From NCBI RefSeq assembly GCF_000160455.2, contig NZ_ACJX03000001.1:1126001-1190000 (forward strand): a stretch of 64,000 nt of DNA, given 5' to 3'. Below, in pieces: positions 52,383-61,091 of this stretch. The stretch comes from Acetomicrobium hydrogeniformans ATCC BAA-1850. Lineage in GTDB: Bacteria; Synergistota; Synergistia; Synergistales; Acetomicrobiaceae. How positions within the stretch are numbered: the first letter of the stretch is position 1; each line of letters opens with the position of its first letter. Both the position numbers and the translations under genes were made by a program. Under the pieces are notes generated by a model. It made no database searches and was not told where the DNA came from. It was given only the letters and a program-made list of their open reading frames with translations.

Positions 52383-54389
52383 ATGCAGAAGGGTCAAGAA
52401 AAGCTGTTTGAGCCCATCAGAATAGGAAGTGTGGTAATACCAAATAGAATTGCCATGGCTCCCATGGGAATCATTGGCATGGTTACTGAGGATGGCTGTT
52501 TTGCAGACAGAGCCGTCGAATACTACGTCGAACGGGCTCGTGGCGGTACCGGGCTTATCATAACGGGAGCAGTTAAGGTCGAAAACGAGATAGAAAAGCT
52601 GAAAATGCCTACCTTTCCGTGTATAACGTTAAATCCGCTTCATTTCATCACTAGGGCTTCGGAACTTACGGAAAGAGTTCATGCCTACGGATCGAAGATA
52701 TTCGTCCAAGTTACGGCCGGTCTGGGCCATAATGCTCATCCAATCATGCTCGACTGTCAACCGGTAGCTCCTTCGGCCATTCCAAACTACTGGGAACCCA
52801 ACGTAACATGCAGGGAGCTTAAGACCGAGGAAGTGGAACGCCTGGTCGAGAGGTTTGCAGAAGCAGCAGAGATCGCCGTGGCTTGCGGCTTCGATGGCAT
52901 CGAGATACACGCCATGCATGAAGGCTACCTTCTGGATCAGTTCACCATGAGCTTCTTCAATAGGAGGACCGACAAATACGGCGGAGACCTGGAAGGAAGG
53001 CTTACGTTTCCCATCGAGATAATTAAGGCCATTAAGTCCAAGGTGGGCAAGACCTTTCCGGTCATCCTTAGGTTTAGCGTAAAAAGCTACATAAAGGGAT
53101 GGAATAAGGGAGGTTTGCCCGGAGAGCAGTTCGAGGAAAGAGGAAGGGACTTAAAGGAAGGCCTCATAGCAGCCAAGATACTGGAAGAAGCAGGTTACGA
53201 CGGCTTTAATGCCGATGCAGGTTCGTACGAAGCCTGGTACTGGGCCCATCCGCCGAACTATATGAAACACGGCTGTTACATAGACCTGATTCGAGAGCTA
53301 AAAAAGGTGATAAGCGTTCCCGTGCTCATGGCCGGCAGGATGGAGCTGCCTGACCTTGCCGCTCAAGCTTTGGAAGAAAAAACTGCCGATGTGATCGTCT
53401 TGGGAAGAGGGTTGCTCGCGGATCCCGAGTGGCCAAACAAGGTAAAGTCAGGCCAGGAAGAAAGGATCAGGCCCTGCTTGGGATGTCAAGATGGCTGTCT
53501 GGGCAGGATATTTGAGGGCAAACCACTTTCGTGCGCCGTTAATCCTGCCTGCGGAAGAGAAAGAGAGATGATTCTTACTCCTGCTCAAGAGCCGAAAAAG
53601 ATTTGCGTTATTGGGGGAGGCCTGGCAGGCATGGAGGCTGCAAGGGTTGCCGCTTTGCGGGGACACGATGTGACTCTTTACGAGAAGGGCAGTCGACTGG
53701 GAGGACACCTGCTCGAGGCTTCGGTACCTGAATTCAAAAAGGACGAAGTTAGATTGTTGGAGTGGTATGAGGCGGAACTTGCTAATGCAGGTGTAAAGGT
53801 CAAACTTAATACTGAAATCACCTTAGAGCAGTTAAAAAAGGACAATCCTGACGTCGTAATTGTGGCTACCGGATCTGTGCCGAAGGATTTAGATGTGCCC
53901 GGCTTAGAGAAGAATAACGTCATAAAAGCAGAAGAGCTGCTGCTCGGCAGAGGCAAGGCAGGTCAAGATATTCTCGTAGTCGGCGGAGGCCTGGTCGGTT
54001 GCGAGACGGCTCTGTGGCTGGCTCAGCAGGGTAAATCCGTAACAATAGTCGAGATGCTCGATGAACTGATGTCAGCAGGCGTGCCGCAATGTCACGCAAA
54101 TAAGATGATGTTACTCGACTTGTTGGATTTTTACAAAGTAAAGAGCATAACGGGAGCTATCGTTAGCGAAGTGACTCCCGAAGGAGTGATCTTAACGGAT
54201 AAGAGCTTTAGGCGTAAAGAGGTGAAGGCAGATACAATAGTCATAGCCATTGGTCTCAGGGAAGAGAAGGGCTTATACGATTCGGTGCGCAAGGAATTTC
54301 CCAATACATATTTGATCGGAGATGCCATGAAGGTGCGTAACTTCATGTTCACCATATGGGATGCCTTCGAGGTGGCGAAAAGCATTTAA
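52383..54389 (+). CDS. Old Yellow Enzyme-type NADH:flavin oxidoreductase (2,4-dienoyl-CoA reductase-like)
   Basis: 668 aa, three parts. FMN TIM barrel (residues 1-340; FEPIRIGSVVIPNRIAMAPM, GFDGIEIHAMHEGYLLDQF, VLGRGLLADPEWP), 4Fe-4S site (CLGCQDGCLG and a later Cys in CAVNPACG), and FAD/NAD(P)H domain (CVIGGGLAGMEAARVA, VVGGGLVGCETALWLA). Such enzymes pass hydride through FAD, Fe-S and FMN to an enoate or dienoyl-CoA. ATG after AAGGAGGTG. Substrate not known. Confidence 0.9.
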   Translation: MQKGQEKLFEPIRIGSVVIPNRIAMAPMGIIGMVTEDGCFADRAVEYYVERARGGTGLIITGAVKVENEIEKLKMPTFPCITLNPLHFITRASELTERVHAYGSKIFVQVTAGLGHNAHPIMLDCQPVAPSAIPNYWEPNVTCRELKTEEVERLVERFAEAAEIAVACGFDGIEIHAMHEGYLLDQFTMSFFNRRTDKYGGDLEGRLTFPIEIIKAIKSKVGKTFPVILRFSVKSYIKGWNKGGLPGEQFEERGRDLKEGLIAAKILEEAGYDGFNADAGSYEAWYWAHPPNYMKHGCYIDLIRELKKVISVPVLMAGRMELPDLAAQALEEKTADVIVLGRGLLADPEWPNKVKSGQEERIRPCLGCQDGCLGRIFEGKPLSCAVNPACGREREMILTPAQEPKKICVIGGGLAGMEAARVAALRGHDVTLYEKGSRLGGHLLEASVPEFKKDEVRLLEWYEAELANAGVKVKLNTEITLEQLKKDNPDVVIVATGSVPKDLDVPGLEKNNVIKAEELLLGRGKAGQDILVVGGGLVGCETALWLAQQGKSVTIVEMLDELMSAGVPQCHANKMMLLDLLDFYKVKSITGAIVSEVTPEGVILTDKSFRRKEVKADTIVIAIGLREEKGLYDSVRKEFPNTYLIGDAMKVRNFMFTIWDAFEVAKSI

Positions 54390-54402
54390 CGGCGAAGGAT
54401 CT

Positions 54403-54954
54403 ATGTCGGAAAAGCTGGCTTTTTTGTGCGAAGGCGCAAATGACGTTCTGGTCGTAAAAAGCATCGTTAGACAGCTTGTCCCGGACCGTGTAATAACAAA
54501 GGTAAGACAACTTGGGGGAGTCAACAGGCTTCTGAAGGAAGCGGATCGTCATGCGCGAATCTTGAATGCCAAGGGATACTTCGTGATAGCCATATACGAC
54601 GAAGCAGACGATAAGGATGAAAACCTCATATTGGAATCGGAAAGTCCGGGGTTAATCTTCGTTCCCGCTAGGCGGAAAATTGAAGCCTGGCTTTTGGCGG
54701 ATGATGATGCCGTTAAAAGGGCCTCGGGGTTAGCCTTTCGAGGCCCTTTTCCTACGGATCGGATAGAAGATCCCAAGGCCGTTTTGTTGCATCATTTTTA
54801 CAGGGCGGTTCGTGAGAGGAAGAGGTCTTATATATTTAAAGAAAGGGATTTTTTTAAGGCTATTTTATTGAATTGGGATTTAGAGCGGGCGAGAAGGAAA
54901 AATATTTCCTTGAATGTACTGTACGAGAGTATAAACCGTAAAAGGAGGGCCTAG
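54403..54954 (+). CDS. DUF4276-like (TOPRIM-related) protein
   Basis: About 183 aa. FLCEGANDVLVVKSIVRQL near the start looks like the Glu-Gly of a TOPRIM domain; AIYDEADDKDE supplies acidic residues; RRKIEAWLLADDDAV matches the EAWLLAD segment of DUF4276 proteins, which often accompany OLD-type ATPases in defence loci. No ATPase partner is present here. ATG 54403 is preferred over ATG 54361, which lies inside the preceding gene. The last codons and the TAG lie within a perfect 40-bp palindrome. Confidence 0.6.
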   Translation: MSEKLAFLCEGANDVLVVKSIVRQLVPDRVITKVRQLGGVNRLLKEADRHARILNAKGYFVIAIYDEADDKDENLILESESPGLIFVPARRKIEAWLLADDDAVKRASGLAFRGPFPTDRIEDPKAVLLHHFYRAVRERKRSYIFKERDFFKAILLNWDLERARRKNISLNVLYESINRKRRA

Positions 54955-54976
54955 GCCCTCCTTTTACGGTTTTGAA
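54933..54976. terminator. Perfect 40-bp palindrome, probable terminator
   Basis: AAACCGTAAAAGGAGGGCCT (54933-54952) is followed at once by its exact reverse complement (54953-54972) and then TTGAATTT. The stem could serve as terminator in either direction. It includes the final codons and stop of the DUF4276-like gene, which is unusual. Confidence 0.65.
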
Positions 54977-55081
54977 TTTCTAGTCCAGATTCGCATAAAA
55001 ATGTTCAAAAGAGGATATAGCCAATTAAGTGAGAAGGTTCAATGATATATAGAAAATTTTACTAAGTTAGGAGTGCAAGAA

Positions 55082-55204
55082 ATGAAAACCTATCCCATTG
55101 GTTTGGTGCCCGGGCCTGTTTCAGTGCCTAGGGACATAAGGGAAGTCTATACCGTCGATTTTGGAAAAGCCCTGGATGTTTTGCAGGAAATTTTGAACAA
55201 TTAG
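55082..55204 (+). pseudogene. Collapsed class V aminotransferase remnant
   Basis: ATG 55082, with a GGAG box, encodes 40 aa: MKTYPIGLVPGPVSVPRD, IREVYTVDFG, then KALDVLQEILNN and a stop. The first 28 residues match the N-terminus of alanine-glyoxylate-type aminotransferases (PGPVSVP) and the last 12 resemble their C-terminus. A large internal deletion of about 340 codons, kept in frame, explains it. The rest of the gap to 55350 shows no gene. Confidence 0.5.
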
Positions 55205-55349
55205 GAAGTTTTTAGGTTATACTTTTCAGTATGTCTACGGAAGCTTTCAAGTCACTCCTTTGTGAAAATACCGATATGCCGAAGGACACGTTTTGAGATA
55301 ATTCATACATGTCACGGACAACATAACTATGGATGGTGATTAAATTTTC

Positions 55350-56228
55350 ATGACTCAAGAGCTTATATGGTTAGGCATACAGTATTTGAGCATGCAATCA
55401 CACCTGTTGCCCCATTCTGCAGCCCTGTCTTTGGGCGGCAGCTTGGGGCGCATGGTCTTCAGCTTAAATAAGGACAAATCCTCAAAGGCCATTATCAGGT
55501 GTTCAAAATTTTTGGGCTGTAGCCTCGAAGTTGCCAGAGAGGTCGTCGCAAAATCGTATATAAATTTGGGCAGAAGCGTCGTAGAATTTCTGAATTTGGC
55601 GAAGATAGGCAAAAAAATAGACGAAATAGTTTCTGCCCATGACATAGAAAATCTTAACGATGCCCTGGCTTGCGGCAGGGGAGTGATATTGCTCACAGCA
55701 CATTTGGGCAATTGGGAGCTCGCAGCGGCCTATCTGGGGATTAAGGATTATCCAATGAGGGCTATAGGAGCCGAACAGCGGGATGCTCGTATCACTAAGT
55801 TGATAACCGATATCAGGGCCTCCTGTGGTGTCGAGACTATTGGTAAGGGTTTCGACCTGAGGGGTGCCATAAGGTGCCTTCAGGAAGGAAATATCTTGGG
55901 TGTTTTGCTCGATCAAGACGCAAAGGACAAGGGAATAATCGCTCCCTTTTTAGGACAACCGGCAAGCACTCCCTACGGGCCCGTAAAGCTTGCCATGAAG
56001 ATGCGATCGCCAATAGTTCCCCTGTTTATAGTACGAAGGAAGGATAACATTCATCACGACCTTTACTTTTTGCCCTCTTTGGAGGAAAGGGTAAAAGATT
56101 TTTACGACAGACCTATTGAAGAAAACGTTCGATTGTGCAACGATATCCTGTCCGAATGGATTTCAAGGCATCCCGAACAGTGGCTTTGGCTGTATCCCCG
56201 ATGGGCCTCTACTTTGGGTGACAGGTGA
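55350..56228 (+). CDS. Lipid A biosynthesis acyltransferase (LpxL/HtrB family)
   Basis: 292 aa. A hydrophobic N-terminus, then the acyltransferase motif in LTAHLGNWELAAAYLG (HX4E), GVLLDQDAKDKGI, and WLWLYPRWAS near the end (WxHxRW-like). Adds a secondary acyl chain to lipid A precursor at the inner membrane, so the cell is expected to have LPS. ATG 55350. Overlaps the next gene by the stop codon. Confidence 0.85.
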   Translation: MTQELIWLGIQYLSMQSHLLPHSAALSLGGSLGRMVFSLNKDKSSKAIIRCSKFLGCSLEVAREVVAKSYINLGRSVVEFLNLAKIGKKIDEIVSAHDIENLNDALACGRGVILLTAHLGNWELAAAYLGIKDYPMRAIGAEQRDARITKLITDIRASCGVETIGKGFDLRGAIRCLQEGNILGVLLDQDAKDKGIIAPFLGQPASTPYGPVKLAMKMRSPIVPLFIVRRKDNIHHDLYFLPSLEERVKDFYDRPIEENVRLCNDILSEWISRHPEQWLWLYPRWASTLGDR

Positions 56229-56701
56229 TGTACCTCGGCTTGGATCCAGGAAGGGATAAAATTGGCTTTGCCTTTGTAGACGAAAACGGCGAGCTGCTTT
56301 ATTCGGGAATTATCTCCAAAAAATTATTTGAAAGCTTTTTGATTGCCTTGTCTGAAGGCAATTGGGTTGAATTAGCTCCCTACGGGTGCGAGGGGGATAC
56401 GTCACTGCTCGTCGACAAAAACGTGGAGTTGGTGTTGTTGGGCGGCGGCACTACTTCGGAGGAGCTAGAGCGCGGGTTGCGCAGAAGGAAAATCGAATAC
56501 AAAGTTGTAGATGAATCCTTCTCAACGTTGCAAGCCAGAAAGATGTATTACAGAATCCATCCGCCCAAGGGTTTTCGCAGGCTTTGGCCTTTGTCGCTTT
56601 TAGTCCCCGGAAGGGACATAGATGACCTGGCTGCCTGGGCGCTGACCAGAAGGTGGATGGAGAAGAAGATCGTCGATGGAGGGGTAACGCATGGATCCTA
56701 A
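56228..56701 (+). CDS. RuvC/YqgF-like RNase H-fold protein
   Basis: About 157 aa. MYLGLDPGRDKIGFAFVDENG at the start is the first strand and Asp of RNase H-fold nucleases such as RuvC and YqgF. VDESFST in the middle and DIDDLAAWAL near the end could supply the other acidic residues. It is not a canonical member. ATG 56228 overlaps the previous stop (TGATG). Function unknown; DNA or rRNA processing is possible. Confidence 0.6.
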   Translation: MYLGLDPGRDKIGFAFVDENGELLYSGIISKKLFESFLIALSEGNWVELAPYGCEGDTSLLVDKNVELVLLGGGTTSEELERGLRRRKIEYKVVDESFSTLQARKMYYRIHPPKGFRRLWPLSLLVPGRDIDDLAAWALTRRWMEKKIVDGGVTHGS

Positions 56702-57171
56702 ATTTTTTTCGGTAGTCGTCAACGGATTTGCCGGGGCTCTGGTATCGGTATGCAAAAGTATGGGCGTAGACATAACCCTCGATAAAGCTGCTATCACCTC
56801 CGAAGTGAGCGTTTCGGGAAGCAGGGCAGCCGCCTTGGTTGGGTTTGTTGCATCCAAGGGGCACCGTAGCAATTATGGTAGATGAGGCAAGCTTTAACGA
56901 AATAGTGTCTGCCATGTCAGGCGGAGCTATAACGCCAAAGCTGGGCGATGCGCTGTCCATGAGTGTGCTGGGGGAGCTGGCGAACATGGCAAGCGGGCAA
57001 GCATTTATAAAGCTAAATGAGATGGGAAGCGTAGATTTGACCCCGCCGCAGCTGTTGGTGGGAGAGCGTATAAGATCCATTCCGTCAGCAGGAGATTCGA
57101 CCAGATATTTTACTCTGCCCTTCAGGTTGAAAGATGGAGGCACTTTGTATATGGTCCTTGCTATAAGCTAG
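56691..57171 (+). pseudogene. cheX: Chemotaxis phosphatase CheX, frameshifted
   Basis: ATG 56691 starts MDPKFFSVVVNGFAGALVSV and runs to ALVGFVASKG before stopping at 56885. The other frame continues with GTVAIMVDEASFNEIVSAMSG and LSMSVLGELANMASGQA, the CheX phosphatase core, to 57171. Removing one base in GGGGCACC near 56857 joins them into a normal CheX of about 159 aa. It overlaps the preceding gene by 11 bases. CheX removes phosphate from CheY-P, so the cell or its ancestor was chemotactic. Confidence 0.7.
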
Positions 57172-57190
57172 GCTCTTTATTTTAGACATT

Positions 57191-57739
57191 TCATAACGCT
57201 CTGGCAGCTAATGCCGTCGCGACCGCCAATGCACCGCAAAGTATGATTGCCAGAGAGGGTTGGTCCTTTGCCTTTGACTTAAGCAGCAAGAACAGAGCCA
57301 GCGGTGTCAATAGTATATATATCGGTTCCCCTAGGGATGACGATAAGAGCCGCAGGGCGCTCGCTGTAAGAAGGGCTGCAACTCCCGGACGCAGGGATTG
57401 AGTTATTTTATGTTTGGCTTTTGTGCTGATGGAAAAGAATTTAATAGTGTAAGTTATTGTTAAAAGCAAAATAATGGGCGTTCCAACCATGAAAGCCGTT
57501 GCAACTGCAGCTCCCGGCAGGCCGGCAAGTCTTTTTCCGATATAAGTTGCTGCGTTGACTGCGATTGGGCCGGGTGACATCTGTGCCAAACTTATCATTT
57601 GTTCGAATTCCTCGGGAGAGAGCCAGTGGTAGTGTATTACTACTTCGTGATATATCAATGCGATGGAAGCCAATCCTCCGGCAAAACTGCCCAAGGAAAT
57701 CCTGCCAAAGGCCAGAGCAAGAAGTAACAGTTCATTCAA
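57191..57739 (-). CDS. Chromate transporter family protein, second subunit
   Basis: 182 aa, about five membrane segments. SPEEFEQMISLAQMSPGPIAVNAATYIG is the conserved ChrA motif. Half-size protein that pairs with the next one upstream, with which it overlaps by eight bases. The two probably form one transporter; the physiological anion need not be chromate. Confidence 0.85.
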   Translation of the reverse strand: MNELLLLALAFGRISLGSFAGGLASIALIYHEVVIHYHWLSPEEFEQMISLAQMSPGPIAVNAATYIGKRLAGLPGAAVATAFMVGTPIILLLTITYTIKFFSISTKAKHKITQSLRPGVAALLTASALRLLSSSLGEPIYILLTPLALFLLLKSKAKDQPSLAIILCGALAVATALAARAL

Positions 57740-58265
57740 TGTCCCTTTTCCCTCCCCATGATATATTTACGATAAACCCGATGCTTAAAGCAAAAAGGGG
57801 GTGAATCCCCATGAGCATTAGGGCGGTCATGAGGATGTAGCTTATAAAGCTAACTGCACCCATCTTGTAGACAGAGTAGATCCATCGGGAAGCGGTTAAA
57901 AGGACGAAGACCATTACGCCTATTATCCCTCCCCGCAAAAAGGTTGCCACAAAGTAATTCGAAGCTCCTTGATTCATTAATAGGGGGGCCAGAAAATAGA
58001 TTATCAGGAAAGGTGGTAGTATCGCCCCCAATATTGCCGTCAGTCCTCCGATGCTGCCCTTTAAGCTTTTGCCTATCAAGTATGATAGGTTCGTTATTAT
58101 TGGTCCGGGGAGGGATGTGCTGACGGCAATAAGGGAAGGGATGTCGCACAGCGAATCCCAGGATTTCTTTTTTATCTCCAGCTCTATAAAGCCTATGAAA
58201 ACGAAACCTCCCCCTAGGGCAAGCAAACTTAACTTCAGGAAGAGAAAGAAAATGTCTTTAATCAT
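57732..58265 (-). CDS. Chromate transporter family protein, first subunit
   Basis: 177 aa, five membrane segments. LALGGGFVFIGFIELEI and LPGPIITNLSYLIGKSLKG match the ChrA domain. First gene of the two-gene operon, 137 bases from the divergent gene at 58402. Confidence 0.85.
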   Translation of the reverse strand: MIKDIFFLFLKLSLLALGGGFVFIGFIELEIKKKSWDSLCDIPSLIAVSTSLPGPIITNLSYLIGKSLKGSIGGLTAILGAILPPFLIIYFLAPLLMNQGASNYFVATFLRGGIIGVMVFVLLTASRWIYSVYKMGAVSFISYILMTALMLMGIHPLFALSIGFIVNISWGGKRDIE

Positions 58266-58313
58266 GACAGAGCCGCCTTTATAAATTTATAAGTTAAGGA
58301 TCCTTTATCGTTG

Positions 58314-58332
58314 CCAAATACGATGTATTTGG
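58314..58332. promoter_or_regulatory. Palindrome in the divergent intergenic region
   Basis: CCAAATAC-GAT-GTATTTGG is a perfect 8-3-8 inverted repeat between the chromate-transporter operon and the unknown gene at 58402. Position suggests a shared operator. No T run follows. Confidence 0.4.
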
Positions 58333-58401
58333 TCTAATCTTAATAACAATTGAACTGTTAGGCAAAGGCTTTATGCTTAAATATTTCAAATAACGGAGAA
58401 G

Positions 58402-59445
58402 ATGAAAATGACCGAATGGTATGTCAAGGGGCTGTTGGCCTATATGTTAGGCCTTAAAGAAGAAGAAATAGAGGAGCTGATCGATAGATACCTCCAGGAG
58501 GTGGGCGAAGAGGATCCGCGGACTTTGTTCGTATACTTGATGAAGGAATGCAAAGACTATATGGCTATATGGACATCGATGTCCTTTAGCAATCAAATCA
58601 CTATTTTGGCAGCAGCGATTGTAGGACCGGACAGCCAGGTGATATGGACATCTCAAACCGCCTTGCCCTATTCGGCAAAGGATATTACCCTTGAAAAATG
58701 GTCGACAGTGGCCAATATATTGTCCAAAGGGGCGGGAACTTTGCCTGCTTCCGTTAACGAAGCGGAATTCATAGCGGCACAACATGCGAGTCAGCAACTG
58801 CGAAAGGTGTGGCCGGAGGTGGCTAGCGATGCCTATAACGTATTTTTGCAAAGCAACGAAAATGCCTCGGTGAGCGAAAGCTTTCTACCCAAGGAAAAAT
58901 TGATAGAATATGAGAAAAAGATTCGCGAAGCTACAGGAAGGACGATTCCCATCATTTCCTTCAAGATCGCCAAATTATCCTTGCCCGAGCTGAGGGAAAA
59001 GAGCGTAAACCTGACCTCGCTGGATCCTGCGATAACGAGGTATTTAAATCGCGTTACCAAAAATGTAGACGAAACGGGTTCATATGCAGTTGATGCTTCT
59101 TCAGATGAGAATGCGTCTCTTTTGGAGATCGACCCTGTCATAGATGCTGTTAACGGGACGCCATTATCGGAGCTTCGTCCCGGAGACGTGATATTTCTCG
59201 CAAAAGATGAGAGCGAAGCTATAGGCCAGATCTTCATGGTGCGATTGCTTAAGAACGGCCAATACGAAATTCACGGCATACTTGAAGACGACGATAGGGA
59301 GGATTATTTCAGATTCATTGCGCCGGGAGACATTAAAGTCAAGACACCGCAATCCCATGCGAAGGTCGGTTTAGATCTGCGCCTGATACTTGCCTTGATA
59401 TTCGTGGTCATTTTATTCGTTGCCCTTCTTTTTTTGCCCTTCTAA
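58402..59445 (+). CDS. Conserved protein of unknown function with C-terminal membrane anchor
   Basis: 347 aa, acidic and soluble for most of its length, ending in one membrane segment (LRLILALIFVVILFVALLFLPF region) with two residues or fewer after it, so it is tail-anchored. ITILAAAIVGPDSQVIWTSQ near residue 65 may be a conserved core; a DUF4899-like match is possible but I am not sure. The region around 250-320 (LSELRPGDVIFLA) looks like a small beta domain. Overlaps the convergent racemase gene by four bases. Confidence 0.6.
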   Translation: MKMTEWYVKGLLAYMLGLKEEEIEELIDRYLQEVGEEDPRTLFVYLMKECKDYMAIWTSMSFSNQITILAAAIVGPDSQVIWTSQTALPYSAKDITLEKWSTVANILSKGAGTLPASVNEAEFIAAQHASQQLRKVWPEVASDAYNVFLQSNENASVSESFLPKEKLIEYEKKIREATGRTIPIISFKIAKLSLPELREKSVNLTSLDPAITRYLNRVTKNVDETGSYAVDASSDENASLLEIDPVIDAVNGTPLSELRPGDVIFLAKDESEAIGQIFMVRLLKNGQYEIHGILEDDDREDYFRFIAPGDIKVKTPQSHAKVGLDLRLILALIFVVILFVALLFLPF

Positions 59446-60194
59446 GAGCAAAGACTCTTTTGATCGTAAATAACGGAAATACATTTTAAAGCAAGGGCAT
59501 TGAGGCTGGAAATCATCAGGCTTTCTTTGCCTATTGCCTTGAAAGCCAGGGGAATCTCAGTACAGGCTGCAATAAAGGGGAGATCCCTTTCCCTGCTCAG
59601 CGAGGACAGGATATCCTTTAACAGAGAGCCCGCGCCTTGCAAATCGTTTTTCTTTACCAGTTCGATACAATTTTGGATTTGTTCCTGCGAACTTTTTTCG
59701 GGCAGCAAAAGCTGCACTCCCATTCGTGGGGCGTGTTTTTGGTAAAGCTCCGTCTTTATCGTTCCGGAGGTGGCGAGAAGCCATGCTCCACCGGATGTGC
59801 GTCTTTTTGTTTCTTCAAGAGTTGCCTCCACTATGTGGATTAACGGTTTCGGCAAATCAGCCTCCATTTTATCTATAAAATAATGGGCTGTATTGCAGGG
59901 GATGGCCAACAGGTCAGCGCCCCAGGAGGCAAGCTTGCGCAATCCTTCGAGCAAGTAGGGCGAAGGATCTTCTCCTCCCCTCAATATGGCTTTGGTCCTG
60001 TCCGGTATTTGTGGCCAAGAAAGCAAAATTACCTTTGGGTGTTCCTGATCGCATTCGGCAGGGGCCAATTTGGCCAGCAGCGTCATGAATTCCGCGGAGG
60101 CAAGAGGTCCCATACCGCCTAATACTCCTAGAGTCTTTTTGGGAAACATGGCTATGGTCAGGTCTCCTTTGTGTTTTTTATTTTTTTCATCCAA
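59442..60194 (-). CDS. Aspartate/glutamate racemase family protein
   Basis: 250 aa. LGVLGGMGPLASAEFM, AIPCNTAHYF (first catalytic Cys) and FIAACTEIPLAF (second catalytic Cys) are all present. The PLP-independent racemase acts on aspartate, glutamate or a related compound such as hydantoin. An N-terminal extension of about 15 residues before MFPKKTLGVLGG may mean the true start is ATG at about 60149. Confidence 0.85.
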   Translation of the reverse strand: MDEKNKKHKGDLTIAMFPKKTLGVLGGMGPLASAEFMTLLAKLAPAECDQEHPKVILLSWPQIPDRTKAILRGGEDPSPYLLEGLRKLASWGADLLAIPCNTAHYFIDKMEADLPKPLIHIVEATLEETKRRTSGGAWLLATSGTIKTELYQKHAPRMGVQLLLPEKSSQEQIQNCIELVKKNDLQGAGSLLKDILSSLSRERDLPFIAACTEIPLAFKAIGKESLMISSLNALALKCISVIYDQKSLCS

Positions 60195-60253
60195 CTCATG
60201 ACCAACAGTGGGATTCGATATCTTTGATATTTTCCCACATGATCTTGCTTTTA

Positions 60254-60988
60254 TTAGTCCATATATCTGCCTGCATTGATGTCCAACACTTCGCCGTTTA
60301 CGTAATCATTTTCTATCAAAAACCTTACCCCATGGGCAATTTCCTCTGGATAGGCCAATCTGCCGTTTGGAGAAAGGGCGGCCAATCGGGATTTATCTTC
60401 GGGCGTCAAAAGGTCTGTATCCACAGGCCCTGGCGCTACGGCGTTGACCTCGATATTGTGTTCGATTAATTCTCTCGCCAGATGAAAGGTCATGCCGATC
60501 AGCCCCGCCTTGCTCGCTGCATAATGGACGCCCATGGTCCCTCCGTTTTTCCCCGCCAGGCTGCTTATATTAACTATTTTACCCATCCTGTTGCCGATCA
60601 TATAAGGTAACACGCATTGAGTGAGCAAAAATACGCCTTTCAAGTTCAAGTTCAACACCCTGTCCCACTCTTCCTCGCCGATTTCCAGTAGTATCGTGTT
60701 TTCCCCTATTATACCTGCATTGTTTACAAGTATGTTGATAGTATCGAAGTCCTCGACGATTTGCTGAACGACAGCGCTTATTTCTGCCCTGTCGTAGAGA
60801 TTTGCTCTGTAATGACGTGCCTTTCTTCCCGTTTTTTCGATTTCTCTGACGGTCTCCAGGGCCAGTTCTTCCTTTGCGTTGTATGTTAAAGCAATATGTG
60901 CTCCATGGGCTGCCAGATCCATGCAAATTGCTTTGCCTATACCCCTGCTTCCACCAGTGACCAAGGCAACCTTGTCTTTTAAATCCAT
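60254..60988 (-). CDS. Short-chain dehydrogenase/reductase (FabG-like)
   Basis: 244 aa. Classical SDR: NAD(P)-binding TGGSRGIGKAI, NNAGIIGE, catalytic Ser in VNISSLAGKNG and YAASK (Tyr and Lys). Closest by appearance to 3-oxoacyl-ACP reductase, but it stands alone without other fatty acid genes, so its substrate is open. ATG after AGGGGGAG. Confidence 0.85.
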   Translation of the reverse strand: MDLKDKVALVTGGSRGIGKAICMDLAAHGAHIALTYNAKEELALETVREIEKTGRKARHYRANLYDRAEISAVVQQIVEDFDTINILVNNAGIIGENTILLEIGEEEWDRVLNLNLKGVFLLTQCVLPYMIGNRMGKIVNISSLAGKNGGTMGVHYAASKAGLIGMTFHLARELIEHNIEVNAVAPGPVDTDLLTPEDKSRLAALSPNGRLAYPEEIAHGVRFLIENDYVNGEVLDINAGRYMD

Positions 60989-61091
60989 CTTAACTCCCCC
61001 TTCACTCTGTGGTTTTTGTGTTTATAGGGTATTAGTTGCACCATAAAGTTATAATAATACAGAAAATCTACTTTTCCTGGAGGTTAACATT

